Assembly: GCA_029932035.1 (NCBI GenBank)
Contig: JAOZQV010000021.1
Coordinates: 4,321 to 13,470 of the forward strand
Source of the DNA: Deltaproteobacteria bacterium
Lineage (GTDB): Bacteria; Desulfobacterota; DSM-4660; Desulfatiglandales; Desulfatiglandaceae
Direction of reading: 5' to 3'
DNA: 9,150 nt
The position numbers and the translations under genes are program-made. The notes beneath the pieces are model-generated. The model was not told the origin of the DNA and did not search any database. It saw only the letters and a program-made list of their open reading frames with translations. Positions 1 to 6,055 of this stretch are shown here, one piece after another. Within the stretch, counting starts at the first letter, position 1. Every line of letters starts with the position of its first letter.

Positions 1-101
1 GTCTCAATGATCACCTGCGGCTTGTCAGAAAGAGCAGCCGTCGCCCCCGCAGAAAGTGTCAGGACAATAAGAAAAGCAGACAGAATCATACCATACTTCA
101 T
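1..101 (-). CDS. N-terminal fragment of an exported protein, possibly a cyclophilin-type peptidyl-prolyl isomerase
   Basis: An ATG at 99-101 opens a frame that runs off the left edge, so only about 33 residues are visible. The start has a strong ribosome site (AAGGAGG) seven bases upstream. Its ATGA overlaps the rpe stop by four bases, which argues for translational coupling. The peptide begins MKYGMILSAFLIVLTLSAG and continues with ATAALSDKPQVIIET. This is a basic start, a hydrophobic core of about 14 residues and an Ala-rich stretch ending near A22-A23, which is a typical Sec signal peptide. The segment KPQVIIET after the signal resembles the first strand of periplasmic cyclophilin-type isomerases, which often start with a Val/Ile-rich strand ending in ET. 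That family guess rests on very few residues. Export is well supported and function is not. Confidence 0.6.
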   Translation of the reverse strand, partial: MKYGMILSAFLIVLTLSAGATAALSDKPQVIIE

Positions 102-769
102 TTAACAACCTCCTTATTAGACATTCTCTCCCGCATCAAACGGATGGTGTCTTTATAGTTTTTACTATAATAAATCGCTGAGCCTGCCACAAAGACATCA
201 GCTCCTGCTGATGATACCAGGCCAATGTTCTCGGGATCGATCCCCCCATCAACCTCGATTTCCAGGTTCAAATTGAGATCATCCACCATTTTTCTCAGTC
301 TTTTTATCTTTGGGATAACCTGCGGGATAAATTTCTGGGCCTCAAAACCTGGATTCACTGTCATAAACACGACCATATCGAGCTGATCCAGGACATATTC
401 CAACATACCTAATGGCGTGGCAGGATTCAGGACCACCCCCGGCCTTACCCCTTTATCCCGAATGAGCTGAATGGTCCTGTGAAGATGAGTTATAGCCTCT
501 GCGTGGACCGTTATGATACTCGCCCCCGCTTCAGCGAAATCTTCTATAAAATAGTCCGGATCGGAAATCATCAGATGGACATCAAGGGGCAGATCAGTTA
601 CACGCCTGGCCGCCTTTACAATCATTGGGCCGATAGTTATATTGGGCACAAAATGACCGTCCATTACGTCAATATGAATATAATCCGCCCCCGCCTTTTC
701 CACATCCTTAATCTCTTCACCAAGACGGGTAAAATCGGCTGATAAAATCGATGGTGCTATTTTTCCCAC
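98..769 (-). CDS. rpe: Ribulose-phosphate 3-epimerase
   Basis: Cytoplasmic enzyme that interconverts D-ribulose 5-phosphate and D-xylulose 5-phosphate in the pentose phosphate pathway. The 223-residue length is normal for this TIM-barrel family. Expected residues are present: SILSADF near the N-terminus (S10), the metal and catalytic ligands H32 and D34 in HIDVMDG, H65 in VHLMI, and D174 in EVDGGID. The phosphate-binding end reads VAGSAIY. The start codon is GTG (767-769), preceded by AAAGGAG at seven bases spacing. The active-site loop reads VNPGFEAQKF where the family usually has VNPGFGGQ. It is the last complete gene of the def-fmt-DUF116-rsmB-rpe series, separated from rsmB by 143 bp of repeat-containing spacer, and it overlaps the next gene by four bases. 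Identification is secure. Confidence 0.97.
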   Translation of the reverse strand: MGKIAPSILSADFTRLGEEIKDVEKAGADYIHIDVMDGHFVPNITIGPMIVKAARRVTDLPLDVHLMISDPDYFIEDFAEAGASIITVHAEAITHLHRTIQLIRDKGVRPGVVLNPATPLGMLEYVLDQLDMVVFMTVNPGFEAQKFIPQVIPKIKRLRKMVDDLNLNLEIEVDGGIDPENIGLVSSAGADVFVAGSAIYYSKNYKDTIRLMRERMSNKEVVK

Positions 770-859
770 GCTGCCTCTCCTTTAATACCTATTCATTCAA
801 ATCATGTTTGCGAAAGATTTGTCATATAGCCATTTTGAGCAGGATGATATATTTTAGCC

Positions 860-883
860 CTTTGCGGCTTTGCGCCTTTGCGA
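860..883. repeat. Three tandem copies of an 8-bp unit, CTTTGCGN
   Basis: The units CTTTGCGG, CTTTGCGC and CTTTGCGA lie head to tail at 860-867, 868-875 and 876-883, in the 143-bp spacer between rsmB and rpe. The array is non-coding. I believe similar CTTTGCG-type strings are scattered through other bacterial genomes, but that is recollection, not something this window shows. The rest of the spacer holds an AT-rich stretch and the rpe ribosome site, with no clear promoter or terminator. Confidence 0.75.
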
Positions 884-897
884 GAGACCTTTTCTTT

Positions 898-918
898 TCC
901 GGTTTATCCGGGTCAGGT
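898..918 (-). repeat. 21-bp dispersed repeat, copy A, overlapping the rsmB stop codon
   Basis: On the minus strand this copy contains ACCCGGATAAACCGGA, extended on its 5' side by ACCTG. A second copy with 20 of 21 positions identical is at 6837-6857 in the opposite orientation. The repeat covers the last rsmB codon (ACC) and its TGA stop. The core contains CCGG-ATAAA-CCGG, a weak 4-bp stem, so a strong hairpin is unlikely. Confidence 0.8.
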
Positions 919-2259
919 CTTTCTGAAAAGCGCGCCAAAGAAACCTTCCATCCCATGAATATGCGGAAAGGTCCTGAAAAAGCCGTTATCATCAATCAGA
1001 TCAAGACCCCATTCGGGAATGGTGCTGTTCAGGTTTTCGAGGGCTATTTCACTGTTTCTTTTCAAGAAATCTTCAACCACGCCTTCATTCTCCTCCCTTG
1101 AGATAGTGCAGGTCAGGTACAGCATTCTGCCCCCTTTTCTCAGGAGATGAACCGCTCCATTCAAGATAGTCGCCTGTAAACGCGCTAATCGTTGAATGTC
1201 CTCTACCCTTTTTGTCAGTTTTGTGTCAGGATTCTTTGATATTACACCAAGACCGGAACATGGACCATCAACCAATATCTTATCAAAAGGATACCTCAAA
1301 AACGTTGAAAGGGGACCTCTTGCATCTGCAACCACAGGATTAACAGAGCGTGCTCCAAGACGGGTTGAGCTTTGTAAAAGGCTTATCAATCTGCGGCGAC
1401 TTCTGTCAAGGGCAAGAATAAATCCCTTGTCTTCCATGATAGCTGCAAGGTGGGTCGATTTCCCCCCAAGGCCTGCGCAAACGTCAAACACCGAGTCCCC
1501 TGACCGGGGAAAAAGGAGATGAGAGCCAATCTGCGCCGCCTCACCCTGCACCTGAAACAGCCCTTCTTTGAATGCCGTCAATCTGTTAACAGGTCCTTTG
1601 AGATCTTGGAGAATTACTCCTTCAGGAGAATAGAGAGATGTGGAGCCGGTCACTCCCTCCTCATTTAGACGCTCAAGCAATCCCTGGCGGTCAGTCTTTA
1701 AGGTGTTGACTCTGATAACCGTATGCGGGATGCGGTTCCCGGCATCGAGAAGACGCTCTGCAGTATCAGGACCCAATTCCCTAATCCATTTTTCAATTAG
1801 CCAGAGAGGATAGGAATAAGATACAGAAAGATACAGATCACGCTCTCGCCCTGGATCAGGGAAAGATATTCTATCTTTTTCCCTGCAGATACGTCTCAGG
1901 ATCCCGTTGACAAAGCCTGCCACATGTTTATTGCCAGCACCCCTCGCCTGCTTGACTGCCTCATTAACAGCAGCGCTCTCAGGGACTCGATCCATGAAAA
2001 ATATCTGGTAAAGGCCGAGACGAAGGATATTCAAAACGGGAGGTTCAATATTCTTGAATGGAAAACGGACCGCCTGTTTGACAATCCAATCAAGCCTGAT
2101 CTGCCACCGCAGGACCCCCTGGACCAAATGAACAATGAATGCCCTGTCCCTTTCACTGAGACCAGGATTCCCAAAAAAGCAGGTCTCGAGATATCTTTCC
2201 TGAAAGCCCTGGGAAGAACCAGCGCTGTTGAGTGCAGCTAATGCGATGTCCCTCGGCAT
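913..2259 (-). CDS. rsmB: 16S rRNA (cytosine-967-C5)-methyltransferase
   Basis: SAM-dependent methyltransferase that modifies C967 of 16S rRNA. About 448 residues from the ATG at 2257-2259. The frame stays open upstream to a TTG at 2302-2304, but that start would overlap DUF116 and add 15 residues with no family resemblance. MPRDIALAALN matches the usual beginning of the family. A GGAG lies 13 bases before this ATG, or 10 before an adjacent TTG, so the start could be one codon earlier. The N-terminal third is a NusB-like RNA-binding domain. The catalytic domain shows the SAM loop DVCAGLGGKS (about 259-268), the motif IV cysteine in DGPCSGLG (about C334) and the motif VI cysteine in LTCTIS (about C384). 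The C-terminus RTFPHIHGMEGFFGALF is typical. Both catalytic cysteines are present, so the enzyme should be active. Confidence 0.95.
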   Translation of the reverse strand: MPRDIALAALNSAGSSQGFQERYLETCFFGNPGLSERDRAFIVHLVQGVLRWQIRLDWIVKQAVRFPFKNIEPPVLNILRLGLYQIFFMDRVPESAAVNEAVKQARGAGNKHVAGFVNGILRRICREKDRISFPDPGRERDLYLSVSYSYPLWLIEKWIRELGPDTAERLLDAGNRIPHTVIRVNTLKTDRQGLLERLNEEGVTGSTSLYSPEGVILQDLKGPVNRLTAFKEGLFQVQGEAAQIGSHLLFPRSGDSVFDVCAGLGGKSTHLAAIMEDKGFILALDRSRRRLISLLQSSTRLGARSVNPVVADARGPLSTFLRYPFDKILVDGPCSGLGVISKNPDTKLTKRVEDIQRLARLQATILNGAVHLLRKGGRMLYLTCTISREENEGVVEDFLKRNSEIALENLNSTIPEWGLDLIDDNGFFRTFPHIHGMEGFFGALFRKT

Positions 2260-2269
2260 CAAACGTATA

Positions 2270-3106
2270 TTACTCCAGGAATGTTTTGATCCCCTTTTCA
2301 ACAAGTTCCAGGCTCACATCCGTGTCATAACAGGGGCCAAATGGCCTTCTGTTGAATACGCCAAAAACGGGTATGGGGTAACTGTCCTGTATACCGCTTG
2401 ACAGATCACGCTCGCATGCAACACCTATAATGACCTTCGGTTTCTTTTCAACCACTATCCTCCGGGCCAAGGTTCCACCGGTAGCCACTGCGGCATGCAC
2501 ATGATACTTTTCGGAGAGTTCCACCAGATCCTTTATCTTGCACTTGCCGCATGCCTTGCAGTTCTCCACATTCCCTGTAATCCTGACAGGGCAATCGTGG
2601 TACTGTAGACAGTGGGGGAGAAGAATAAGGATCTGTTCAGGTTTCACCTTCTTGGCCTCGGCAAGGACCAGCTTGTTATTAATGGCGACAAAGGATCGCC
2701 GAATCTCATTCTTACCAATACCGAAACACCTGCCGACTCCCACTAATAGTGGAAACAATACCCTTATTACGACCCCGCGGATACGCCTGTTAAAAAAGAG
2801 ATTCTTTCCTCGGGCAATGGTTAATACAAGGGTCAGGGCGCCACCCAAACCGAAAAGAACAATGCAGCCGAAGACAATTGCCAATAACAGCGGCAGACTC
2901 GGATGAATATTGCTGAGGCCCACATAGGGGACCCACCAGAGCAAAAAGGCAAAACCTAACAAAACGAGGCATGTAACTAACAGGAGAAAAATGAAGACCC
3001 TTTTCTTCGGTCTTGGTGAAAGATCAGGATCGCCATAGTCTCTGCCGGATGTCATCGGTAATACATTTTTTTCCTGAGCCTTACCTGTCTCCTCCAACTC
3101 CCTCAT
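2270..3106 (-). CDS. DUF116 family membrane protein with conserved cysteines
   Basis: Uncharacterised 278-residue protein of the DUF116 family, recognised by its cysteine pattern and its place between fmt and rsmB. After a polar, proline-rich N-terminus (1-36) come two hydrophobic segments (about 37-60 and 71-97), so it is probably anchored in the inner membrane. A basic linker follows (KNLFFNRRIRG). The soluble C-terminal part holds seven cysteines: C166 and C172 in LPHCLQYHDC, then C183, C186 and C189 in NCKACGKC, then C231 in GVACERDL and C259 in FGPCYDTD. The clustering suggests a bound metal or iron-sulfur cluster, but this is inference. The start has AGGAAGG a few bases upstream. The TAA stop is 10 bases before the rsmB ATG, and the rsmB ribosome site lies in its last codons. 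Function is unknown. Confidence 0.85.
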   Translation of the reverse strand: MRELEETGKAQEKNVLPMTSGRDYGDPDLSPRPKKRVFIFLLLVTCLVLLGFAFLLWWVPYVGLSNIHPSLPLLLAIVFGCIVLFGLGGALTLVLTIARGKNLFFNRRIRGVVIRVLFPLLVGVGRCFGIGKNEIRRSFVAINNKLVLAEAKKVKPEQILILLPHCLQYHDCPVRITGNVENCKACGKCKIKDLVELSEKYHVHAAVATGGTLARRIVVEKKPKVIIGVACERDLSSGIQDSYPIPVFGVFNRRPFGPCYDTDVSLELVEKGIKTFLE

Positions 3107-3143
3107 CTCACCTTCCTGCTGACCCGGTTACGAAAACAACATC

Positions 3144-3171
3144 AATCCGCAATCCGAAATCTAAAATCCAA
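3144..3171. repeat. Four tandem copies of a 7-bp unit (AATCCNN) overlapping the fmt stop
   Basis: Read on the plus strand, AATCCGC, AATCCGA, AATCTAA and AATCCAA follow each other with an exact 7-base period at 3144-3150, 3151-3157, 3158-3164 and 3165-3171. On the coding strand of fmt the array supplies the last codons and the TAG stop (3161-3163), then runs into the 54-bp spacer before DUF116. It is unlikely to be conserved protein sequence. Confidence 0.8.
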
Positions 3172-4141
3172 GTGTGGTCCCATCATTTATGGGAAACCCC
3201 CTCAGAAAATCAGCCGCAGCAAGCCTCTTCTTACCCGGGGCTTGTAATTCCCTGATCAGGATAAGGCCTTTCCCTGTCTCCACCAAAAGACCTTTCCCTG
3301 AATGACCTGCAACCCTGCCAGGAGACAGATCAAGGCCCTCTCGATCAACAACTCCGGATGAAAACAGCTTTATCTTCTTCCCTCCCACAGGTGTAATGGC
3401 GCCCGGCCACGGATCCAAGGCGCGTATGAGGGCCGATATGGTCAGGGCCGACTGATTCCACTTGATGAAAGAGATACTCCTGTCAATCTTCGGGGCGTAT
3501 GTGGCCAGTGCGCTCTCCTGAGGTTTTTCAATCAACCGGCCGCTTCTCATCCCTTCAATAGTTTTCAGTAGAACATCCCCTGAAAGAAGAGCAAGTCGGT
3601 CATGGAGTTTCCCCGCTGTCTCCTCGAAACCGATGGGGACCTCCTCTTGGAGAAGGACAGGTCCGGTGTCCAGACCTTCATCCATGCGCATGGCGCTGAG
3701 ACCGGTCTTTGTTTCGTCATTAATAATGGCCCACTGGATGGGTGCCGCACCCCGATACTTGGGCAAGAGGGACGCATGGATATTGAGTGCGCCCCACCGG
3801 GGGATGTGAAGGAGATCTTTCTTCAAGACCTGACCAAAGGCTACAACGACCAAGAGGTCCGGGCTTATTTTACCGATTACCTCGCAAAACGCCTTGTCCG
3901 ATGCCTTTTCGGGCTGAAGGACCTCAAGACCGAATCGCGTCGCGGCTCGCTTTACCGGAGAGGGAACGAGTTTTTTACTCCTGCCTTTGGGCCGATCCGG
4001 TTGTGTCACCACCACCTGGATTGTGTGTCCGTGTTCAATCAGTTTCTCAAGGGAAGGCACAGCATAATCAGGAGTTCCCATAAAAACGATCCTTGGATGG
4101 CTGGGAAACTCCCCTGAATAGATATTGTCCATAAGAGCCAT
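3161..4141 (-). CDS. fmt: Methionyl-tRNA formyltransferase
   Basis: Transfers a formyl group from 10-formyl-tetrahydrofolate to Met-tRNA(fMet), making the initiator used in bacterial translation. 326 residues, slightly longer than most. The N-terminal Rossmann domain begins at RIVFMGTPDYAVPSL (about 17-31). The catalytic set is complete: N120 and H122 in LNIHASLLPKYRG, and D158 in GLDTGP. The C-terminal OB-like tRNA-binding domain covers about 215-326, including ALDPWPGA. The ATG at 4139-4141 overlaps the def stop as TAATG, with AAAGGGA just upstream, which supports this start and coupling to def. It gives about 11 residues before the Rossmann strand beyond the usual length, and M4 is an alternative start. 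The last codons and stop lie in a 7-bp tandem repeat. Def removes the formyl group that Fmt adds, so the pairing is functional. Confidence 0.97.
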   Translation of the reverse strand: MALMDNIYSGEFPSHPRIVFMGTPDYAVPSLEKLIEHGHTIQVVVTQPDRPKGRSKKLVPSPVKRAATRFGLEVLQPEKASDKAFCEVIGKISPDLLVVVAFGQVLKKDLLHIPRWGALNIHASLLPKYRGAAPIQWAIINDETKTGLSAMRMDEGLDTGPVLLQEEVPIGFEETAGKLHDRLALLSGDVLLKTIEGMRSGRLIEKPQESALATYAPKIDRSISFIKWNQSALTISALIRALDPWPGAITPVGGKKIKLFSSGVVDREGLDLSPGRVAGHSGKGLLVETGKGLILIRELQAPGKKRLAAADFLRGFPINDGTTLGF

Positions 4142-4638
4142 TACTTCCCTTTCTGCATTTTTTTTAGCTTCTTCCTATATAAGGCCCGTTTAAGGGTGCT
4201 GATATGATCGATAAAGAGAATCCCATCGAGATGATCGATCTCATGCTGGAGGCAGACGCCTAATAAATCGTCGGCCTCAATATCAAATGGATTGCCGTGG
4301 CGATCAACCCCGCGAACCTTTACCTGGGCCTTCCGGACAACTTCTGCGGTAAAATCAATTACGCTCAGGCACGCCTCATCCCATTTTATCTCATCCTCGC
4401 CCAAAACGATTTCCGGATTGATTAAGGCTACCGGGTCTCTTTCCTTCTCTTTCGGATTGCGGTCAAAGACGATCACCCTTTTCAACACACCCACTTGATT
4501 TGCGGCAAGACCAACTCCGGGAGCTGAATACATAACCTCAATCATCCTGTCGATCAGCGCCTGTAAGTCTTCATCTATCTCTGTTATCGGCTCGGCTTTA
4601 GTTTTAAGAACCGGATCTGGGTAAGTGTATATCTTCAT
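4141..4638 (-). CDS. def: Peptide deformylase
   Basis: Iron-dependent hydrolase that removes the formyl group from nascent proteins. I place the start at the ATG at 4636-4638, giving 165 residues and MKIYTYPDPVL, which matches the usual N-terminus. The frame is open to 4716, but the extra 26 residues translate a spacer repeat and have no family resemblance. All three motifs are visible: GVGLAANQ (about 41-48), EACLS with the metal ligand C90, and QHEIDHLDG with H132, E133 and H136. Motif 2 has Ala where EGCLS is usual. The basic C-terminal tail (RALYRKKLKKMQKGK) is common in short bacterial forms. No good ribosome site precedes the chosen ATG, the nearest candidates being weak purine runs in AAACGGTTACATAAA. 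It is the first gene of the block, and its stop overlaps the fmt start by one base. Confidence 0.95.
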   Translation of the reverse strand: MKIYTYPDPVLKTKAEPITEIDEDLQALIDRMIEVMYSAPGVGLAANQVGVLKRVIVFDRNPKEKERDPVALINPEIVLGEDEIKWDEACLSVIDFTAEVVRKAQVKVRGVDRHGNPFDIEADDLLGVCLQHEIDHLDGILFIDHISTLKRALYRKKLKKMQKGK

Positions 4639-4656
4639 TTTATGTAACCGTTTAAG

Positions 4657-4679
4657 GGTTCCAGGTTCAAAGGTCCAGG
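4657..4679. repeat. Three tandem 7-8 bp units (GGTTCCA type) upstream of def
   Basis: GGTTCCA, GGTTCAAA and GGTCCAGG follow one another at 4657-4663, 4664-4671 and 4672-4679. The array lies 18 bp upstream of the def ATG, in the 165-bp divergent spacer between def and the HD-domain gene. It would be part of the def leader if transcription starts near 4694. The copies are less exact than in the other arrays, so this is the weakest of the repeat calls. Confidence 0.55.
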
Positions 4680-4699
4680 GAGAACCTGTCCCCTTCAAT

Positions 4700-4726
4700 A
4701 CTATACATTGCTCCAAAATAAATCAA
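4700..4726 (-). promoter_or_regulatory. Weak candidate sigma-70 promoter for def
   Basis: On the minus strand TTGATT (4721-4726) is followed after 15 bases by TATAGT (4700-4705), matching four and five of six consensus positions. The spacing is shorter than ideal. A promoter for the def block is expected in this divergent spacer, and this is the best pair I found. The resulting leader of about 55 bases would contain the GGTTCCA-type repeat. Confidence 0.25.
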
Positions 4727-4766
4727 GCACCCTCTACGACAAAAGCGAGTGAGTTTCAGAGTATAC

Positions 4767-4795
4767 TTGACTTTTCCACATTAGCTGCCTATCAA
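4767..4795 (+). promoter_or_regulatory. Candidate sigma-70 promoter for the HD-domain gene
   Basis: TTGACT (4767-4772) and TATCAA (4790-4795) are separated by 17 bases, matching five and four of six consensus positions. Transcription would begin almost at the ATG at 4804, giving a leaderless or nearly leaderless message. A TATACT at 4762-4767 is a better -10 hexamer, but it has no good -35 partner. Confidence 0.3.
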
Positions 4796-4803
4796 AAGAG
4801 ATT

Positions 4804-5409
4804 ATGAAACGAACTGTAGAATTTCTATTTGAGATAGGGATGCTAAAAAAGAGTCCTCGTACCGGTTACCAGTTTCTCGGAACTGGCGGCGAGTCTGTGG
4901 CAGACCATTCTTTCCGAACAGCGGTTATAGGATATGTGCTCTCGTCAATGGAACCCGATGCGGACCGCAGCAAGGTAATCTTAATGTGCCTCTTTCACGA
5001 CTTTCCCGAAGCCAGAACCGGCGACCACAATTACGTTAACAAAAAATACGTTACAGTGGACGAGGAAAAAGCCACCCGTGATCAGGTACAGGGCCTAAAC
5101 TTTGGAACTGAAATCATAGACTTATCCAATGAATTTAATGTATCGGATACCTTTGAGGCCAAGCTTTCAAAGGATGCGGATCAGCTTGATCTAATCCTTG
5201 AACTTAAGGAACAACTGGACTTAGGAAACCTCCAGGCAAAGGAATGGCTGTCATTTGCAGTGAAGAGGTTGCTTACTGAAAGCGGAAGAAAAGTGGCCCG
5301 GGAGATACTCGCATCAGAACGTGATTCCTGGTGGTTCGATAAGAAGACAGACTGGTGGATCAACGGGTCTCAGAGTAACTTCTCAAAAACCATGGATAAA
5401 CCCGAATGA
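4804..5409 (+). CDS. HD-domain phosphohydrolase, YfbR/HDDC2-like (5'-deoxynucleotidase-like)
   Basis: A 201-residue soluble protein and the only plus-strand gene in the window. It has the metal-binding HD superfamily pattern: H35 in SVADHSFR, H65-D66 in FHDFPEARTGD with E69 nearby, and D126 in SKDADQLD. Spacing and flanking sequence resemble the YfbR/HDDC2 group, whose characterised members remove phosphate from deoxynucleoside 5'-monophosphates. Substrate specificity cannot be read from this sequence. The C-terminal tail after about 175 (Trp-, Ser- and Asn-rich) looks poorly conserved. The ATG at 4804 has AAAAGAG shortly upstream. The gene is divergent from def and converges on tRNA-Leu, so it is probably transcribed alone and may be a later arrival in an otherwise conserved neighbourhood. 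The fold is secure and the precise role is inferred. Confidence 0.85.
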   Translation: MKRTVEFLFEIGMLKKSPRTGYQFLGTGGESVADHSFRTAVIGYVLSSMEPDADRSKVILMCLFHDFPEARTGDHNYVNKKYVTVDEEKATRDQVQGLNFGTEIIDLSNEFNVSDTFEAKLSKDADQLDLILELKEQLDLGNLQAKEWLSFAVKRLLTESGRKVAREILASERDSWWFDKKTDWWINGSQSNFSKTMDKPE

Positions 5410-5422
5410 TTTTCCAGGGGGC

Positions 5423-5453
5423 AAAAATAAGCCCTTCCGAAAAAGGGCTTATT
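5423..5453 (-). terminator. Intrinsic terminator downstream of tRNA-Leu, possibly bidirectional
   Basis: A perfect 11-bp stem, AATAAGCCCTT (5426-5436) and AAGGGCTTATT (5443-5453), encloses a six-base loop. On the minus strand the stem is followed by a T-rich run (TTATTTTTG), as expected for an intrinsic terminator of the secG-tRNA-Leu transcript. On the plus strand the tract after the stem is weaker, but the hairpin sits only 16 bp after the HD-gene stop and could serve both convergent units. Confidence 0.85.
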
Positions 5454-5479
5454 GCTGGGTAAGTATTTGATGTTATTGA

Positions 5480-5567
5480 TGGTGCCGAAGGCGGGACTTG
5501 AACCCGCACGGGCTGTAACCCACTACCCCCTCAAGATAGCGTGTCTACCAAATTCCACCACTTCGGC
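5480..5567 (-). tRNA. leuU: tRNA-Leu (anticodon GAG)
   Basis: The minus strand folds into a complete 88-nt class II tRNA with an encoded CCA end. The acceptor stem is GCCGAAG paired with CTTCGGC. The anticodon stem CTATC/GGTAG carries the loop TTGAGGG, giving anticodon GAG (5530-5532), which reads the leucine codons CUC and CUU. A long variable arm (TGGG, TTACAG, CCCG) is typical of leucine tRNAs, and the T arm is GCGGG-TTCAAGT-CCCGC. It starts 16 bp after the secG stop with no visible promoter of its own, so it is probably released from the secG transcript. The symbol follows the E. coli tRNA-Leu(GAG), which also lies next to secG. Confidence 0.97.
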
Positions 5568-5583
5568 AAGTGTTTCCTTTGCA

Positions 5584-5913
5584 TCAATTCTTGTCCTGGG
5601 TTTCGCCGGTTTGTGCCGGTGCCGTACTTGTTTGAGCTGCCGGAACCCCTGAGGGTGTAACATCCTCCATGATGGAAGAGGTGGCTCCTCTCCCGAATAG
5701 AAAAGAAAGGCCGAGAGAAGTCAGCATAAATACCACAGCTACTATTGTAGTTACCTTGTGGAGAAAGGTCGTTGCTCCCGCGCTCCCGAAAACGGTCTGG
5801 CTGGACCCACCAAACGCTGCCCCCATACCAGCGCCCTTCCCCTTCTGGAGGAGTACAATCAAAATTAAAGCCACACATATACAAATATGAAGAACGATTA
5901 TCACTGGTGTCAT
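5584..5913 (-). CDS. secG: Preprotein translocase subunit SecG
   Basis: Small inner-membrane subunit of the SecYEG channel, which assists SecA-driven export. 109 residues, a normal length. Two transmembrane helices are visible (about 3-22 and 54-74). Between them is the hallmark loop LLQKGKGAGMGAAFGGSSQ followed by TVFGSAG (about 21-46). The C-terminal tail is polar, Ala/Thr/Pro-rich and variable in the family. The ATG at 5911-5913 has AAAAGAGG about seven bases upstream. It is preceded by tpiA and followed by tRNA-Leu(GAG), an order also known from some gammaproteobacteria. The 142-bp spacer from tpiA holds a good promoter candidate, so secG and the tRNA may be transcribed independently of the glycolytic genes. 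Confidence 0.96.
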   Translation of the reverse strand: MTPVIIVLHICICVALILIVLLQKGKGAGMGAAFGGSSQTVFGSAGATTFLHKVTTIVAVVFMLTSLGLSFLFGRGATSSIMEDVTPSGVPAAQTSTAPAQTGETQDKN

Positions 5914-6010
5914 CTAAAAGCCTCTTTTCATGAACTGTACAATTTAAAACGTTGGATCATCGTTATATCAGACCATGCCAAGTTACACCCAACTACTCGA
6001 CGAACGATAT

Positions 6011-6039
6011 ATAATACTTAATATGAATTTTTTTTGCAA
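6011..6039 (-). promoter_or_regulatory. Candidate sigma-70 promoter for secG and tRNA-Leu
   Basis: On the minus strand TTGCAA (6034-6039) and TATTAT (6011-6016) are separated by exactly 17 bases, with four and five consensus matches, in a strongly AT-rich setting with an A8 run. It lies 17 bp after the tpiA stop. The predicted leader before secG is about 90 nt, and I recognise no riboswitch or attenuator in it. Confidence 0.5.
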
Positions 6040-6055
6040 TAAAAAACTGATCCAA

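Noticed and set aside
798..821. CAAATC/GATTTG inverted repeat upstream of rpe
   Set aside because: Only six base pairs with a 12-base loop, AT-rich and without a T-tract. Too weak to call as a terminator or operator.
2260..2304. Upstream TTG start for rsmB giving 463 residues
   Set aside because: It would overlap DUF116 by 35 bases, has a weak ribosome site and adds residues unlike the family. The start at 2259 gives the expected N-terminus.
3602..4117. 171-residue plus-strand frame opposite fmt
   Set aside because: It is antisense to a well-conserved fmt with no recognisable domain or supporting context, so it is a shadow frame.
4639..4716. 26-residue N-terminal extension of peptide deformylase
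   Set aside because: It encodes repeat-derived sequence. Known deformylases begin at the equivalent of MKIYTYPDPVL.
5452..5652. Plus-strand reading frame starting MLGKYLMLLMVPKAGLEPARAV
   Set aside because: It is the reverse strand of tRNA-Leu continuing into secG. The PKAGLEPAR string is a well-known false protein made by translating across tRNA-Leu.
5952..6055. TTGGATCA and TGATCCAA arms flanking the secG leader
   Set aside because: An eight-base inverted pair 88 bases apart is plausible by chance, and the promoter lies between the arms. I saw no further pairing.
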